Positions 56,080 through 64,000 of a stretch of 64,000 bases of DNA are shown here, piece by piece. The stretch spans positions 24,833 to 88,832 of the forward strand of contig CASFDK010000027.1 in NCBI GenBank assembly GCA_949293415.1, written 5' to 3'. The stretch comes from an uncultured Verrucomicrobiota bacterium. GTDB taxonomy: Bacteria > Verrucomicrobiota > Verrucomicrobiia > Opitutales > Intestinicryptomonadaceae. The notes under the pieces are model-generated. The model searched no databases, was not told the origin of the DNA, and saw only the letters and a program-made list of their open reading frames with translations. Both the position numbers and the translations under genes were made by a program. Within the stretch, counting starts at the first letter, position 1; every line of letters starts with the position of its first letter.

Positions 56080-58680
56080 TTATTTGTCGGCGGGCGTTAC
56101 GATTCTCTTCGTGCCCTCGTATCTGATTGCGGGCAGAATCTTGCCGTCCTTGTCCTTGGGCAGTCTGTCCGCCTGCGTCTTGAATCTGTCCTGACGGAAA
56201 GCCCTGTCCACGTCGGGGCACGACTTCATCTTGGGGGGATACGCCAATCCGCGGAACATCGGATACGGATTGTTGTTGAAGTAGTTTTCGTCGATGTCGG
56301 GCATGTCCAGAACGTCCTCTTCGCCGTAGAACGTGCAGTTGAGGTCAATCCACGCCTTGAGAATGTCGATTTCCTTCTGGCTTAGTTCAACGCCGTTGTG
56401 CTTTGCCTCGACCATTTTGATAAGCTTGCTGTTGTAGCTGAGCGCAGTCATAGGCTTTATGACCGTTTCCTGCTCGGGTTTCGCCGCTTCGAGCGTGGGA
56501 TAGTCGTAGTAGCACGAAATGGGATTGGCAATGCTGTTTACAACGGAGCGGTCTTTCGACGGAGTAAGGTCGACACCGTAGACGAGGTTGATGTACGCCG
56601 TCGAGAACGGCGCGCCCTCGACGAACTTCGTTCCGCGCAGGTCGAGCTTGTTGCCCTTCGAGCCGTTATGGCACGATATGCAGTGCTTGTCGAGAATCGG
56701 CTGCACATACCTTTCGAAGCCGAACGTGATGTCGCCGAAAGGCTTTACAAGCTTTTGCGGCGGCTTGCGCAGAGCCTTTGCGGGGCGCGTCTGGGGCGCG
56801 TTCGAAATCTTCGTGGCGTGGCAGCCCAAACACCCGCGCGATTCTCCGTTCATTGCGTGCGTCGACGAGCGCATCGTCTGGAGCACCTTTCTGTCCTTGT
56901 CGAGAATTTGGAAGTAGACCGCCTTCATCGCGGGCACTTCGAAATGCACGCTACCGTCGTCTTCAATGGGTACTTCGCCGAGAATGCGCTTATGGCTTTC
57001 GTCCACGACAATACTCATCGAGGTTTCGCCGCTGAGGAAGCAGAATTCGCGCGGACCCTGACGGCAGAAAAGCCCCGCCGACTTCACGCCGACCTTTTTC
57101 TGGACGGCTTTCCACTGCTTTGCGGAGTCGCGCAGACCGTCCTGATATGTCGGGGCGCAGTGCTCCACAACGCGCAGCCACTTGCCCGCGCCGAACGGAA
57201 TGCCCGAATTTTCGTAGATGTTCGCGCTGTAAAGATAGCCTTTCGGAGCTTCCTCATTGCCCTTTTTGTCGCCCAATTTTTCGACGGAAGAGGGGATTAT
57301 GCGCGGCACTTTGCGCTTCATTATCGGCTGACCGTAGAACAGGTTGTACTTGCCGTGCGCAATAAGTTCGATGTTGCCGTCGATGTCGGCAAGGTAGAGC
57401 GCAAACGATTCGCCGTTGATCGTCCACTGTCTCGCGGGCTGCTTGCGCGCCGATACGAGATAGTTGTACTTGTCAATCGGGAAGGGTGAGTAGAACGCAT
57501 TGAACGTGTTCGGTAGCGAGAACTTTTCGTTATAGGGAAGCGTCGGCGCATTTGCGTCGAAATAACTTGCCTCGGTCCATTTCAAGTGCGGGGTGAGATT
57601 CTTGATTCCGTTCGGGAAGTTCGTTCCGTTTTTCGGATTTACAATTGCAATACCCGAGTTGAACACGTTGTGGTGTCCCGCCGTCATCATCATAACGTCG
57701 TCGGTGTCGGGAATCTGGTACGCGCCGATTTTAAGGTCGGGCCAGTGGCTCTGTCCGCCCCAGTAAACCTGCGGATTCGAGCCGTCGGGGTTGACCGTCC
57801 AGAGCGACTGCAGTCTGAAGATGTTCTTGTCTACATATTCCCAGCGGCAGTAAATGACTCTGCCGTCGTCGAGCACCGACGGCATAAAGTCCGCCTCGTT
57901 GTTCGTGCTGATGAAATAGATGTCCGAGCCGTCTGGCTTGCAGGTTGCGAGCGTCGTTCCGCGGAAGCCCGAGCCCGCACAGCGGATGTAGTGGTTGCTT
58001 CGCGTGGTGACGAAGACGATGTTGCCGTCGGGTAGCCATGCGGGGTCGCAGTCGTTGTAGTCGCTTGCGGTGATTTTCTTAAGCCCCGAACCGTCGGGTC
58101 TTATCGTATACAGGTTGTAGGTCGGGTCGGACTTTGCCCGCATGGAGAACACGATTTCCGACGCGTCGTAGTTAAGGCTCGCCCGCGTTATCGCCTTGTC
58201 CGCGCCGGATGTCAGATATTTCGGCATATGGAACGGGTTGCCCAAGTCGAAACAAAGCAACGCGGCGTCGAACGCTGCGGTGTTTTCGGTCTTTACGCGA
58301 GACTCGTGCGAATTTTCCATCCCGACGGGGAAGGGCGAATCAACCGCAATTATTTTGTCGAACGGCAGGTTGGCGAACATCACGTTGCGCTTGAGCTTTC
58401 GCAGATTTACATACTTTGTATAGCCGTCGGGCATCTTTTCGAAGTCGGCGAGCAACTTTGTGTCGATGTCTCTCACCTTGCTTCTTGCGAAAACGCGCTT
58501 GGTGCGTTCGATTTCGTCGGCGCAAAGTGCGGGGTAGTCGGGCTTGACCCCCGCCTGAATCATCCATTCGGCGTGGATGTCGTTTTTCATCTCGAGAGAC
58601 AGCTTGTCGAACTCGAGCGGTTTTGCCGAAACCGCACAGGCGGCGACCGCGGCAATTGCGATTGCAGATATTTTTCTCAT
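56080..58680 (-). CDS. HzsA-related beta-propeller dihaem cytochrome c protein
   Basis: 866 residues with a signal peptide (MRKISAIAIAAVAACAVSA). A TolB/WD40-like propeller covers about 160-470 (SMRAKSDPTYNLYTIRPDGSGLKKIT, AWLPDGNIVFVTTRSNHY). A middle domain (about 500-600) is followed by two haem-binding CXXCH sites, C617-C620-H621 (CLGCH) and C667-C670-H671 (CISCH). This order matches proteins annotated HzsA-related, after the alpha subunit of hydrazine synthase. Relatives are common outside anammox bacteria, so hydrazine chemistry is not implied. Located in the periplasm. Monocistronic, with no partner subunit or cytochrome maturation gene nearby. Its electron donor and substrate are unknown. 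Confidence 0.82.
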   Translation of the reverse strand: MRKISAIAIAAVAACAVSAKPLEFDKLSLEMKNDIHAEWMIQAGVKPDYPALCADEIERTKRVFARSKVRDIDTKLLADFEKMPDGYTKYVNLRKLKRNVMFANLPFDKIIAVDSPFPVGMENSHESRVKTENTAAFDAALLCFDLGNPFHMPKYLTSGADKAITRASLNYDASEIVFSMRAKSDPTYNLYTIRPDGSGLKKITASDYNDCDPAWLPDGNIVFVTTRSNHYIRCAGSGFRGTTLATCKPDGSDIYFISTNNEADFMPSVLDDGRVIYCRWEYVDKNIFRLQSLWTVNPDGSNPQVYWGGQSHWPDLKIGAYQIPDTDDVMMMTAGHHNVFNSGIAIVNPKNGTNFPNGIKNLTPHLKWTEASYFDANAPTLPYNEKFSLPNTFNAFYSPFPIDKYNYLVSARKQPARQWTINGESFALYLADIDGNIELIAHGKYNLFYGQPIMKRKVPRIIPSSVEKLGDKKGNEEAPKGYLYSANIYENSGIPFGAGKWLRVVEHCAPTYQDGLRDSAKQWKAVQKKVGVKSAGLFCRQGPREFCFLSGETSMSIVVDESHKRILGEVPIEDDGSVHFEVPAMKAVYFQILDKDRKVLQTMRSSTHAMNGESRGCLGCHATKISNAPQTRPAKALRKPPQKLVKPFGDITFGFERYVQPILDKHCISCHNGSKGNKLDLRGTKFVEGAPFSTAYINLVYGVDLTPSKDRSVVNSIANPISCYYDYPTLEAAKPEQETVIKPMTALSYNSKLIKMVEAKHNGVELSQKEIDILKAWIDLNCTFYGEEDVLDMPDIDENYFNNNPYPMFRGLAYPPKMKSCPDVDRAFRQDRFKTQADRLPKDKDGKILPAIRYEGTKRIVTPADK

Positions 58681-58799
58681 AAATTTTCTTCAGATTTTAA
58701 AGTAAGATTTAAATATAAAAGTGTATCCGTCAAGCCAATATTCGCGCGGTTGCCGATTTTTTGCAAGCCATAACGCAACTTCCGGCGAGTGAAAGTCTG

Positions 58800-58829
58800 T
58801 TGACATTTTTGCCGAAATAAGTGTAATGT
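58800..58829 (+). promoter_or_regulatory. Promoter of the hopene cyclase-kinase operon
   Basis: TTGACA (58800-58805), an 18-base spacer and TAATGT (58824-58829). Transcription would start near 58836, which rules out ATG 58826 and supports ATG 58850 as the cyclase start. Confidence 0.6.
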
Positions 58830-58849
58830 TAGGCGAATATTTTTTTACT

Positions 58850-60898
58850 ATGCAGGAAAAGGAACAATCGCAAGACGTGCAGAAAAAGACCCCCAAAACC
58901 ATCCGCGAAACCCTACGCGCCGCAATAGACTGGGCGAAGATAAGACAGGCGGACGACGGTATGTGGTGCGGTCCCCTCGAAACAAACTGCTGTATGGAGG
59001 CGCAGTGGATTCTCGCGATGGCGTTCATCGACTTCGACGATCCCAAGAAGCCGAAAGTTCTCCAGTACATTCTCGACAGACAGCGCGAAGACGGCAGCTG
59101 GGATGTCTACTACGGCTCGGAGCAGGGCGACATCAACACGACCCTCGAATGCTATTTCGCCCTGCGCGTCAGCGGCTTCGACCCCGACGAGCCCGCAATG
59201 GCGAAAGCCCGCAAATGGCTTGTCGACAACAAGTGGACGGAGCGCATCCGCGTCTTCACGAAATACTGGCTTGCGCTTTTCGGCGAATGGCCGTGGGCGC
59301 ACACACCCGTAATTCCGCCTGAAATCGTGTTTCTGCCCAAGTGGTGCCCGTTCAATATATACGACTTCGCCTGCTGGGCGCGCGCCACAATGATGCCCAT
59401 AACCATTCTCACCGCGCGCCGCCCGATAAAGGAGCTGCCCGACAATCTGCGGCTCGACGAACTCTTCCCCGAAGGGCGCGACAAGGTAGACTACCGCCTG
59501 CAGCGCAAGAGCAACAAGGTAGCCAGCTGGGACAACCTCTTTTTGAAGCTCGACCACGCCCTCCACGCCTACAACCGCTTCCCGATTAAGCCGTTCAGAG
59601 AGTCGGCAATCAAGCTCGTTTTGCAGTGGATGCTCGAGCATCAAGACGAAGACGGCGCGTGGGGCGGCATCCAACCGCCGTGGATTTACGCAATCATAAT
59701 GATGTACGTCGAGGGCTTTTCGCTCGACCAAATCAATATGTCACGGGCAATCGACGCGTTCAATCTTCACTGGCAGGTACCCCGCGGCGACGGCATAATG
59801 CTACAGGCAAGCGAAAGCCCCATCTGGGACACCTTTCTTACGATGACCGCCCTGATGGACGCGGGCGAAACCCCCGGAACTTCGCCCGAACTGCTCAAGG
59901 CGCTCGACTACGTTCTCGCGAAGGAAAACCGCTACCACGGCGACTGGTCGGTGATGGTCGGCAAACACGTCGAACCCGGGGGCTGGGCGTTCGAACGCGC
60001 CAACAACTACTACCCCGACATCGACGACGCGGCAATCGCCATCTGCACGCTAAAGCGCATACAGAAACTTCTTCCGCGCGAAAGCACGCGCGCGCGCAGG
60101 GTCGATTCGTCGATACGCCGTACCGTCAACTGGATTTTGGCAATGCAGAATCCCAACGGCGGCTGGGCTGCGTTCGACCGCGACAATACCCGCGAACTCG
60201 TAACGAAAATTCCCTTCGCCGACTTCGGCGAAATGCTCGATCCACCGAGCGCGGACCTCACGGGGCATGTTGTGGAGGCGCTCGCACTTTGCGGATTCTC
60301 GCGCAACCATCCCGCAATCGCCCGCGCCGTCAAGTTTATGTACGACGAACAGGAGGACGACGGCTCGTGGTTCGGACGTTGGGGCGTGAACTACATTTAC
60401 GGAACGTGCGGCGTTCTGCCCGCTTTGATGGCTGTGGGCGACACAAAGGAAACCCCGCAAATACGCCGCGCGCTCGAATGGATTGCGTCCAAACAAAACG
60501 CCGACGGCGGATGGGGCGAAAGCGTTGCGTCGTATATGGAACCGAAATATTCGGGTACAGGCATACCGTCCACGGCATCGCAAACGGCGTGGGCATTGAT
60601 TGCCATAATGTCGGCGAACGACAAAAACTACGACGAATGCGTTGCGCGCGGCTGCCGTTTTCTCGTGGAATCGCAACGCTCCGACGGCACTTGGGACGAA
60701 CCCTATTACACGGGCACGGGCTTCCCCGGCTACGGGCTCGGCGCAAAGATAGACCTCCGTAGGGGCGCGCCGTTGCCGCAGGGCAAGGAACTGGCGCGCG
60801 GCTTTATGCTTAACTACAACTGGTACAGGCACTACTTCCCGATTACCGCGCTCGGTAGGGCGGAAAAGTACTTCGCACTCAGAAACGGCAAAATTTAA
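58850..60898 (+). CDS. shc: Squalene-hopene cyclase
   Basis: 682 residues from ATG 58850; ATG 58826 lies inside the likely -10 box. The enzyme folds squalene to hopene or hopanol at the inner membrane. The catalytic acid motif DXDD is present as D390-I-D-D393 (YYPDIDDAA). QW repeats recur, for example QREDGSWDVYYG, QDEDGAWGGIQPPW, QNPNGGWAAFDRDN, EQEDDGSWFGRWGVNYIYGT and KQNADGGWGES. The GTCGVLPAL helix and the membrane-binding C-terminal helices are intact. The length is typical (about 630-720). The stop TAA shares its last base with the start of the PfkB gene, so the two are translated together. No squalene synthase or hpn gene is in the window. Confidence 0.95.
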   Translation: MQEKEQSQDVQKKTPKTIRETLRAAIDWAKIRQADDGMWCGPLETNCCMEAQWILAMAFIDFDDPKKPKVLQYILDRQREDGSWDVYYGSEQGDINTTLECYFALRVSGFDPDEPAMAKARKWLVDNKWTERIRVFTKYWLALFGEWPWAHTPVIPPEIVFLPKWCPFNIYDFACWARATMMPITILTARRPIKELPDNLRLDELFPEGRDKVDYRLQRKSNKVASWDNLFLKLDHALHAYNRFPIKPFRESAIKLVLQWMLEHQDEDGAWGGIQPPWIYAIIMMYVEGFSLDQINMSRAIDAFNLHWQVPRGDGIMLQASESPIWDTFLTMTALMDAGETPGTSPELLKALDYVLAKENRYHGDWSVMVGKHVEPGGWAFERANNYYPDIDDAAIAICTLKRIQKLLPRESTRARRVDSSIRRTVNWILAMQNPNGGWAAFDRDNTRELVTKIPFADFGEMLDPPSADLTGHVVEALALCGFSRNHPAIARAVKFMYDEQEDDGSWFGRWGVNYIYGTCGVLPALMAVGDTKETPQIRRALEWIASKQNADGGWGESVASYMEPKYSGTGIPSTASQTAWALIAIMSANDKNYDECVARGCRFLVESQRSDGTWDEPYYTGTGFPGYGLGAKIDLRRGAPLPQGKELARGFMLNYNWYRHYFPITALGRAEKYFALRNGKI

Positions 60899-61746
60899 TG
60901 AAAAAAATCGTATCTTTCGGCGAGATAGTCTGGGACGTTTTCAACGACGGCAGGGTGCTCGGAGGTGCGCCGCTGAACTTCGCATACTACTGCTCCAAGC
61001 TCGGTGCGGAGGCGCGGATAATCGGGGCGGTTGGGCGCGATGCCGAGGGTATGGGCGCGCTCGAAACAATCCTTTTGCAGGGGATGTCAACCGAGCTCGT
61101 TTCGGCGAATATAAAGCCCACGGGCGAAGTGAGGGTTCTGCTCGACGACTCCAACAACCCGCAGTTCGAAATCACCCGAAACCGCGCTTGGGACTTCATC
61201 GAATACGAGGAACGCGCGGGCGCGTACGCTGCCGCGGCGGACGTATTCTATTTCGGCACGCTCGCCCAGCGTTCCGATACGTCGCGCAACACGCTCGGCC
61301 GTCTGCTCGACAGATGTTCGCCCGACTGCCTGAAAGTGCTCGACGTAAACCTGCGCCTGAAACACTACTCGAAAGAGGTTCTCGATTTTTCGCTTACGCG
61401 CGCCGATGTCGTGAAGATGAACGAAACCGAGCTTTCGAAAATCTGCGACCTTTTCCGTTATTCGGGCGATACTCTCGTGCGCGCAAAATTCCTGTTCGAA
61501 GCCTTCAATCTGAAATACCTGATTCTTACGCGCGGCGGCGACGGCTACACCGTCTTCGAGCGCGGAGGAATGTTCATGGGCAAGGCTCGGCGAGTGGAAA
61601 TCGTAGATACGGTCGGCGCGGGAGACTCATTCTTGGCGGGCTTTACCGTTTCGCTTTTGAACGGCAAGTCGCCCGAAACCGCGGCGGAGGACGGCGCAAA
61701 ACTGGCGACGGAAGTATGCGGCCGCCGCGGAGCGTTCTGCCTGTAG
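60898..61746 (+). CDS. PfkB-family sugar kinase 2, coupled to hopene cyclase
   Basis: 282 residues. Layout as in kinase 1: FGEIVWDVFNDGRVLGGAPLNFAYYCSKLG with GGAPLN near residue 24, and DTVGAGDSFLAGF with catalytic D243. The start codon overlaps the cyclase stop (TAATG), so it needs ribosomes finishing the cyclase. Kinase specificity is unknown; fructokinase-like enzymes are closest by motif. The coupling raises the idea of a sugar-phosphate precursor for hopanoid headgroups, but a chance operon cannot be excluded. Confidence 0.88.
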   Translation: MKKIVSFGEIVWDVFNDGRVLGGAPLNFAYYCSKLGAEARIIGAVGRDAEGMGALETILLQGMSTELVSANIKPTGEVRVLLDDSNNPQFEITRNRAWDFIEYEERAGAYAAAADVFYFGTLAQRSDTSRNTLGRLLDRCSPDCLKVLDVNLRLKHYSKEVLDFSLTRADVVKMNETELSKICDLFRYSGDTLVRAKFLFEAFNLKYLILTRGGDGYTVFERGGMFMGKARRVEIVDTVGAGDSFLAGFTVSLLNGKSPETAAEDGAKLATEVCGRRGAFCL

Positions 61747-61758
61747 TTTTTGAAAAAA

Positions 61759-61796
61759 CGAAAAAGTCGGAGTCCGCAAACTTCGGCTTTTTTTTG
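61759..61796. terminator. Bidirectional terminator between kinase 2 and GT2
   Basis: Stem 61761-61773 with 61780-61792 including two G-U pairs, flanked by A and T runs. It serves the genes ending at 61746 (+) and 61799 (-). Confidence 0.8.
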
Positions 61797-61798
61797 CG

Positions 61799-62758
61799 TC
61801 AATTTTTCTCCGCCACAATATAGTGCGGTCTGTGCTTTGTCTCGAGATATATCTTCGACATATACTGACCCAAAACGCCCAGACAAAACAGCTGAAGTCC
61901 GCTCAGGAAAAACAGGATGCAGACCGTCGAAGTCCACCCGAACGCCGAGTTGTGGAATATCAACTGCCTGATGGCAAGAAACACGATCGCGACCGAAGAA
62001 AGGGCGCAAAACGCAATCCCGACGACAGCCGCAATCGCGAGCGGTATCGTCGAAAACGAAGTCAGCGCATCGATAGAGTAGACCGCCAACCCGAAGAACG
62101 ACCACTTCGTGCGTCCCGCCGAACGTTCCACATTGTCGTACTCAATCCACTTTGTTTTGAAGCCGACCCACTCGTAGATTCCCTTCGTGAACCTGTTGTA
62201 CTCGGGAAGTTCGAGAACGGCGTCGAGAACCCTGCGCGTCATCAGACGGAAGTCGCGCGCGCCCTCGGTGAATTTGAGCGGAGATAGCGTATTTAAAACT
62301 TTGTAGAAAGCCCGCGCGCAGAAAGTCCTTGCGGGCGGCTCGCCGTCGCGGGTTCTGCGCCGCGCGGCGACGGAATCGACCCCGCCGCTTAGAAGCGCGT
62401 CGAACATTCGAGGCAACAGACTCGGCGGATCCTGCATATCGGCATCCATAACCGTTATGAAATCGCCCTTTGCCTCCTTCAGCCCTGCGTACATCGCGGC
62501 TTCCTTTCCGAAATTGCGCGAAAATAAAATGTAACGTATGCGGCTGTCTCCCGCGGCGAACTTTTTCAACATTTCGGCGGTTGCGTCGGAAGAACCGTCG
62601 TCGACGAAAATCAGCTCGAAACGCGGATTGCCCATTTGGGCGGCGACTTTCGAAAATTCCGAAATGAAAATCGGCAAAGCCTGCTCTTCGTCGCGGCACG
62701 GCACCACAACGCTCAGCAGCCCGTCGAATGTAGGTTTGGTATTTTGCGCGTCCTGCAT
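61799..62758 (-). CDS. GtrB/DPM1-like membrane glycosyltransferase (GT2)
   Basis: 319 residues from ATG 62758 (MQDAQNTKPTFDG); an upstream in-frame ATG at 62830 adds 24 basic residues unlike the family. GT-A fold: SVVVPCRDEEQALP, FVDDGSSDAT, FSRNFGKEAAMYAGL and the metal site MDADMQDPP. The RDFRLMTRRVLD and GRTKWSFFGL blocks precede two C-terminal membrane helices (about 230-255 and 265-290), as in bactoprenol glucosyl or arabinose transferases. It attaches a sugar to polyprenyl phosphate for use on the periplasmic side, the substrate type used by ArnT-like enzymes such as the one at the left edge of the window. Confidence 0.88.
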   Translation of the reverse strand: MQDAQNTKPTFDGLLSVVVPCRDEEQALPIFISEFSKVAAQMGNPRFELIFVDDGSSDATAEMLKKFAAGDSRIRYILFSRNFGKEAAMYAGLKEAKGDFITVMDADMQDPPSLLPRMFDALLSGGVDSVAARRRTRDGEPPARTFCARAFYKVLNTLSPLKFTEGARDFRLMTRRVLDAVLELPEYNRFTKGIYEWVGFKTKWIEYDNVERSAGRTKWSFFGLAVYSIDALTSFSTIPLAIAAVVGIAFCALSSVAIVFLAIRQLIFHNSAFGWTSTVCILFFLSGLQLFCLGVLGQYMSKIYLETKHRPHYIVAEKN

Positions 62759-62872
62759 AGCTCGAATCTTTTTTCGGTCTGAATATTTAGTTTTAACCGC
62801 CGCGATTGCAATATTTTTAATGCTCCGCAATCCGCGCGCGATTTCGTTTTATCCAAAACTTCCAAAGTTCTT

Positions 62873-62900
62873 TTGCCAAAAATTTTCCGCCTGATATAAT
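62873..62900 (+). promoter_or_regulatory. Strong promoter directly before the tail-fibre-like gene
   Basis: TTGCCA (62873-62878), a 16-base spacer and a perfect TATAAT (62895-62900). The first ATG is at 62909, so the transcript would be leaderless or nearly so if that start is used. Confidence 0.55.
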
Positions 62901-62908
62901 CGGACGCA

Positions 62909-64000
62909 ATGAACACGACAACCGACACAAAAAACATAATAAGGATAACCGCCGACGCAAAGAAGTTCGATTCCCCGCGCGACGACATAACCGCCGCTCC
63001 CGTAAAATTCCGACGCTTCGACCGAGTACGCATCGACGTTGTATTTCGGGTCAACGGAACGCTCGCCGACTTTTCGAACGCCGCCTACGCCGAACTCGAA
63101 ATAATCGAAATCGGCGCATACAACACTCCCGAACCTCGGACGGCAACGACACTCGTGCGCAAACGCGCGGAAACCGCCGACATCAATGCGGCGGCAACCG
63201 AAACCGAACTCGCAAACGGCGCGGCACACGCAAGCTTTGTGCTCGACAAACCCGAAACCGTTATGGAAAGCGGTGACAAATGGATGCGCGTGTACGTGGT
63301 CGATACCGACGGCGGCAGGGTTTCGTATGCAAACGGATGGATAACCGTTATGCCAACATACGGCGAGGATTCGAACGTGGTCGCGCCCGACGAATACGCC
63401 TATACAGTCAAAGTCCGCGAAGAGGCTTTGAAAGCCGAAGGCTACGCCGTAGGGACACAAAACGGAACGGAGGTCGACGATTCTTCGCAGTACTGCCAAA
63501 ACAACGCAAAATATTTTTCGATACTCGCTTCCTCCGAAGCCGAGAACGTAAATTCGATGGCATTGAAAGCGGAGGGATATTCTCTTGGTACGCAAAACGG
63601 CGGGGGCGTGGATTCCCTTTCCGAATATTACCACAACAACGCAAAGTGGCATAAAGACGCGGCTGCACAATCGGCTGAAACGGCTTCGCAGAAATGCGCT
63701 CAAGCCGAGGCCGCGCGCGCCGCAGCCGAAACGGCAAAAGTTTCGGCTGAATCCGCAAAGACCGCAGCACAAGCGGCGGCAAATACGGCACTCGCAACCG
63801 ACGCAGGCGAACTTGCGCGAACACGCGAGCGCGTTGGCACATTCCATTTTGGCACTGCGGGGGGCGCGTTGCAGACGACGGGCAATCCGATGTTCGGCGT
63901 GCTCGACCAGTCGCACTGTATGACGCTCGAACTCGACGAAGACTTCAAATTCTCCACGCACAGTGCGATGTCGCTCAATTTCACGGGCGACAACCAGTAC
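62909..64000 (+). CDS. Phage-tail-fibre-like protein, 3' end outside the window
   Basis: 364 residues from ATG 62909 to the window edge with no stop. The N-terminal region (1-165) is beta-rich (FDRVRIDVVFRVNG, GDKWMRVYVVDTDGGRVSYANGWITV). Then come two repeats of the pattern EGYAVGTQNG...QYCQNNAKYFS and EGYSLGTQNG...EYYHNNAKWHK (about 175-250), which is characteristic of tail-fibre or baseplate-adjacent proteins of phages of anaerobic Gram-positive and gut bacteria. An Ala-rich coiled coil follows (about 250-300: AAETAKVSAESAKTAAQAA), then a new domain, HFGTAGGALQTTGNPMFGVL, possibly a receptor-binding or LamG sandwich. It may mark a prophage or tailocin edge. Confidence 0.75.
   Translation, partial: MNTTTDTKNIIRITADAKKFDSPRDDITAAPVKFRRFDRVRIDVVFRVNGTLADFSNAAYAELEIIEIGAYNTPEPRTATTLVRKRAETADINAAATETELANGAAHASFVLDKPETVMESGDKWMRVYVVDTDGGRVSYANGWITVMPTYGEDSNVVAPDEYAYTVKVREEALKAEGYAVGTQNGTEVDDSSQYCQNNAKYFSILASSEAENVNSMALKAEGYSLGTQNGGGVDSLSEYYHNNAKWHKDAAAQSAETASQKCAQAEAARAAAETAKVSAESAKTAAQAAANTALATDAGELARTRERVGTFHFGTAGGALQTTGNPMFGVLDQSHCMTLELDEDFKFSTHSAMSLNFTGDNQY

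Noticed and set aside
56080..58680. Hydrazine synthase subunit
   Set aside because: Only the propeller and haem layout are shared; the partner subunits and anammox genes are absent, so it is called HzsA-related only.

Overview
The window looks like chromosomal DNA of an anaerobic, polysaccharide-degrading member of the Verrucomicrobiota (Opitutales-like). This placement is inferred and no marker gene proves it. The clues are three secreted proteins ending in a VPEP...RRRK sorting tail, many secreted or lipoprotein glycosidase-like proteins, a squalene-hopene cyclase, an HzsA-related dihaem protein and a tandem pair of PilB-type ATPases. Genes are densely packed, often with 4-base ATGA overlaps. 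I see no tRNA, rRNA, CRISPR array or insertion sequence.

Layout. Positions 1-3821: a partial ArnT-like glycosyltransferase, a VC0807-type membrane protein, a BtuF-like binding protein and an unknown secreted protein. Positions 3987-9051: two secreted glycosidase-like proteins on the minus strand. Positions 9095-22377: a polyene-type lipid/pigment gene cluster. Its minus arm, in transcription order, encodes a GT2 glycosyltransferase, an MMPL exporter, an HtrB-like acyltransferase, an ACP, a KS-CLF fusion, a LolA-like protein, a DUF3261-like protein and a second KS-CLF fusion. Its divergent plus arm encodes an ACP, a GcvT-like protein and a ketoreductase. A FabH-like synthase converges on that arm. 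This gene content resembles aryl-polyene (APE) clusters, but no dehydratase, acyl ligase or thioesterase is visible, and both ketosynthases are fused to chain-length-factor-like halves. Positions 22398-30271: a GH110-like beta-helix lipoprotein and three PEP-CTERM beta-solenoid proteins whose gene ends are nearly identical at the nucleotide level. They are followed by an AraC-type regulator and a repeat-rich gene-free stretch (31365-32009).

Positions 32010-36701: PilC and two PilB/GspE ATPases of a type IV pilus or type II secretion machine. Positions 36880-42550: a DUF5696-like lipoprotein, then metG-thiC-C_GCAxxG_C_C as one operon. Positions 42644-47869: a GH141-like beta-helix enzyme, an exported sugar isomerase/epimerase-fold protein and a convergent exported Gfo/Idh/MocA oxidoreductase. 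Positions 48067-55048: a small membrane protein, then a complete RND efflux operon with two palindromes in its leader. Positions 55113-61746: two PfkB sugar kinases flanking the HzsA-related protein and the hopene cyclase; the second kinase is translationally coupled to the cyclase. Positions 61799-64000: a GtrB-like glycosyltransferase and the start of a phage-tail-fibre-like protein that leaves the window.

The likeliest new biology is the rearranged polyene cluster, with its two KS-CLF fusions and embedded GcvT-like protein. Next come the cyclase-kinase coupling and the recycled PEP-CTERM/terminator cassette.
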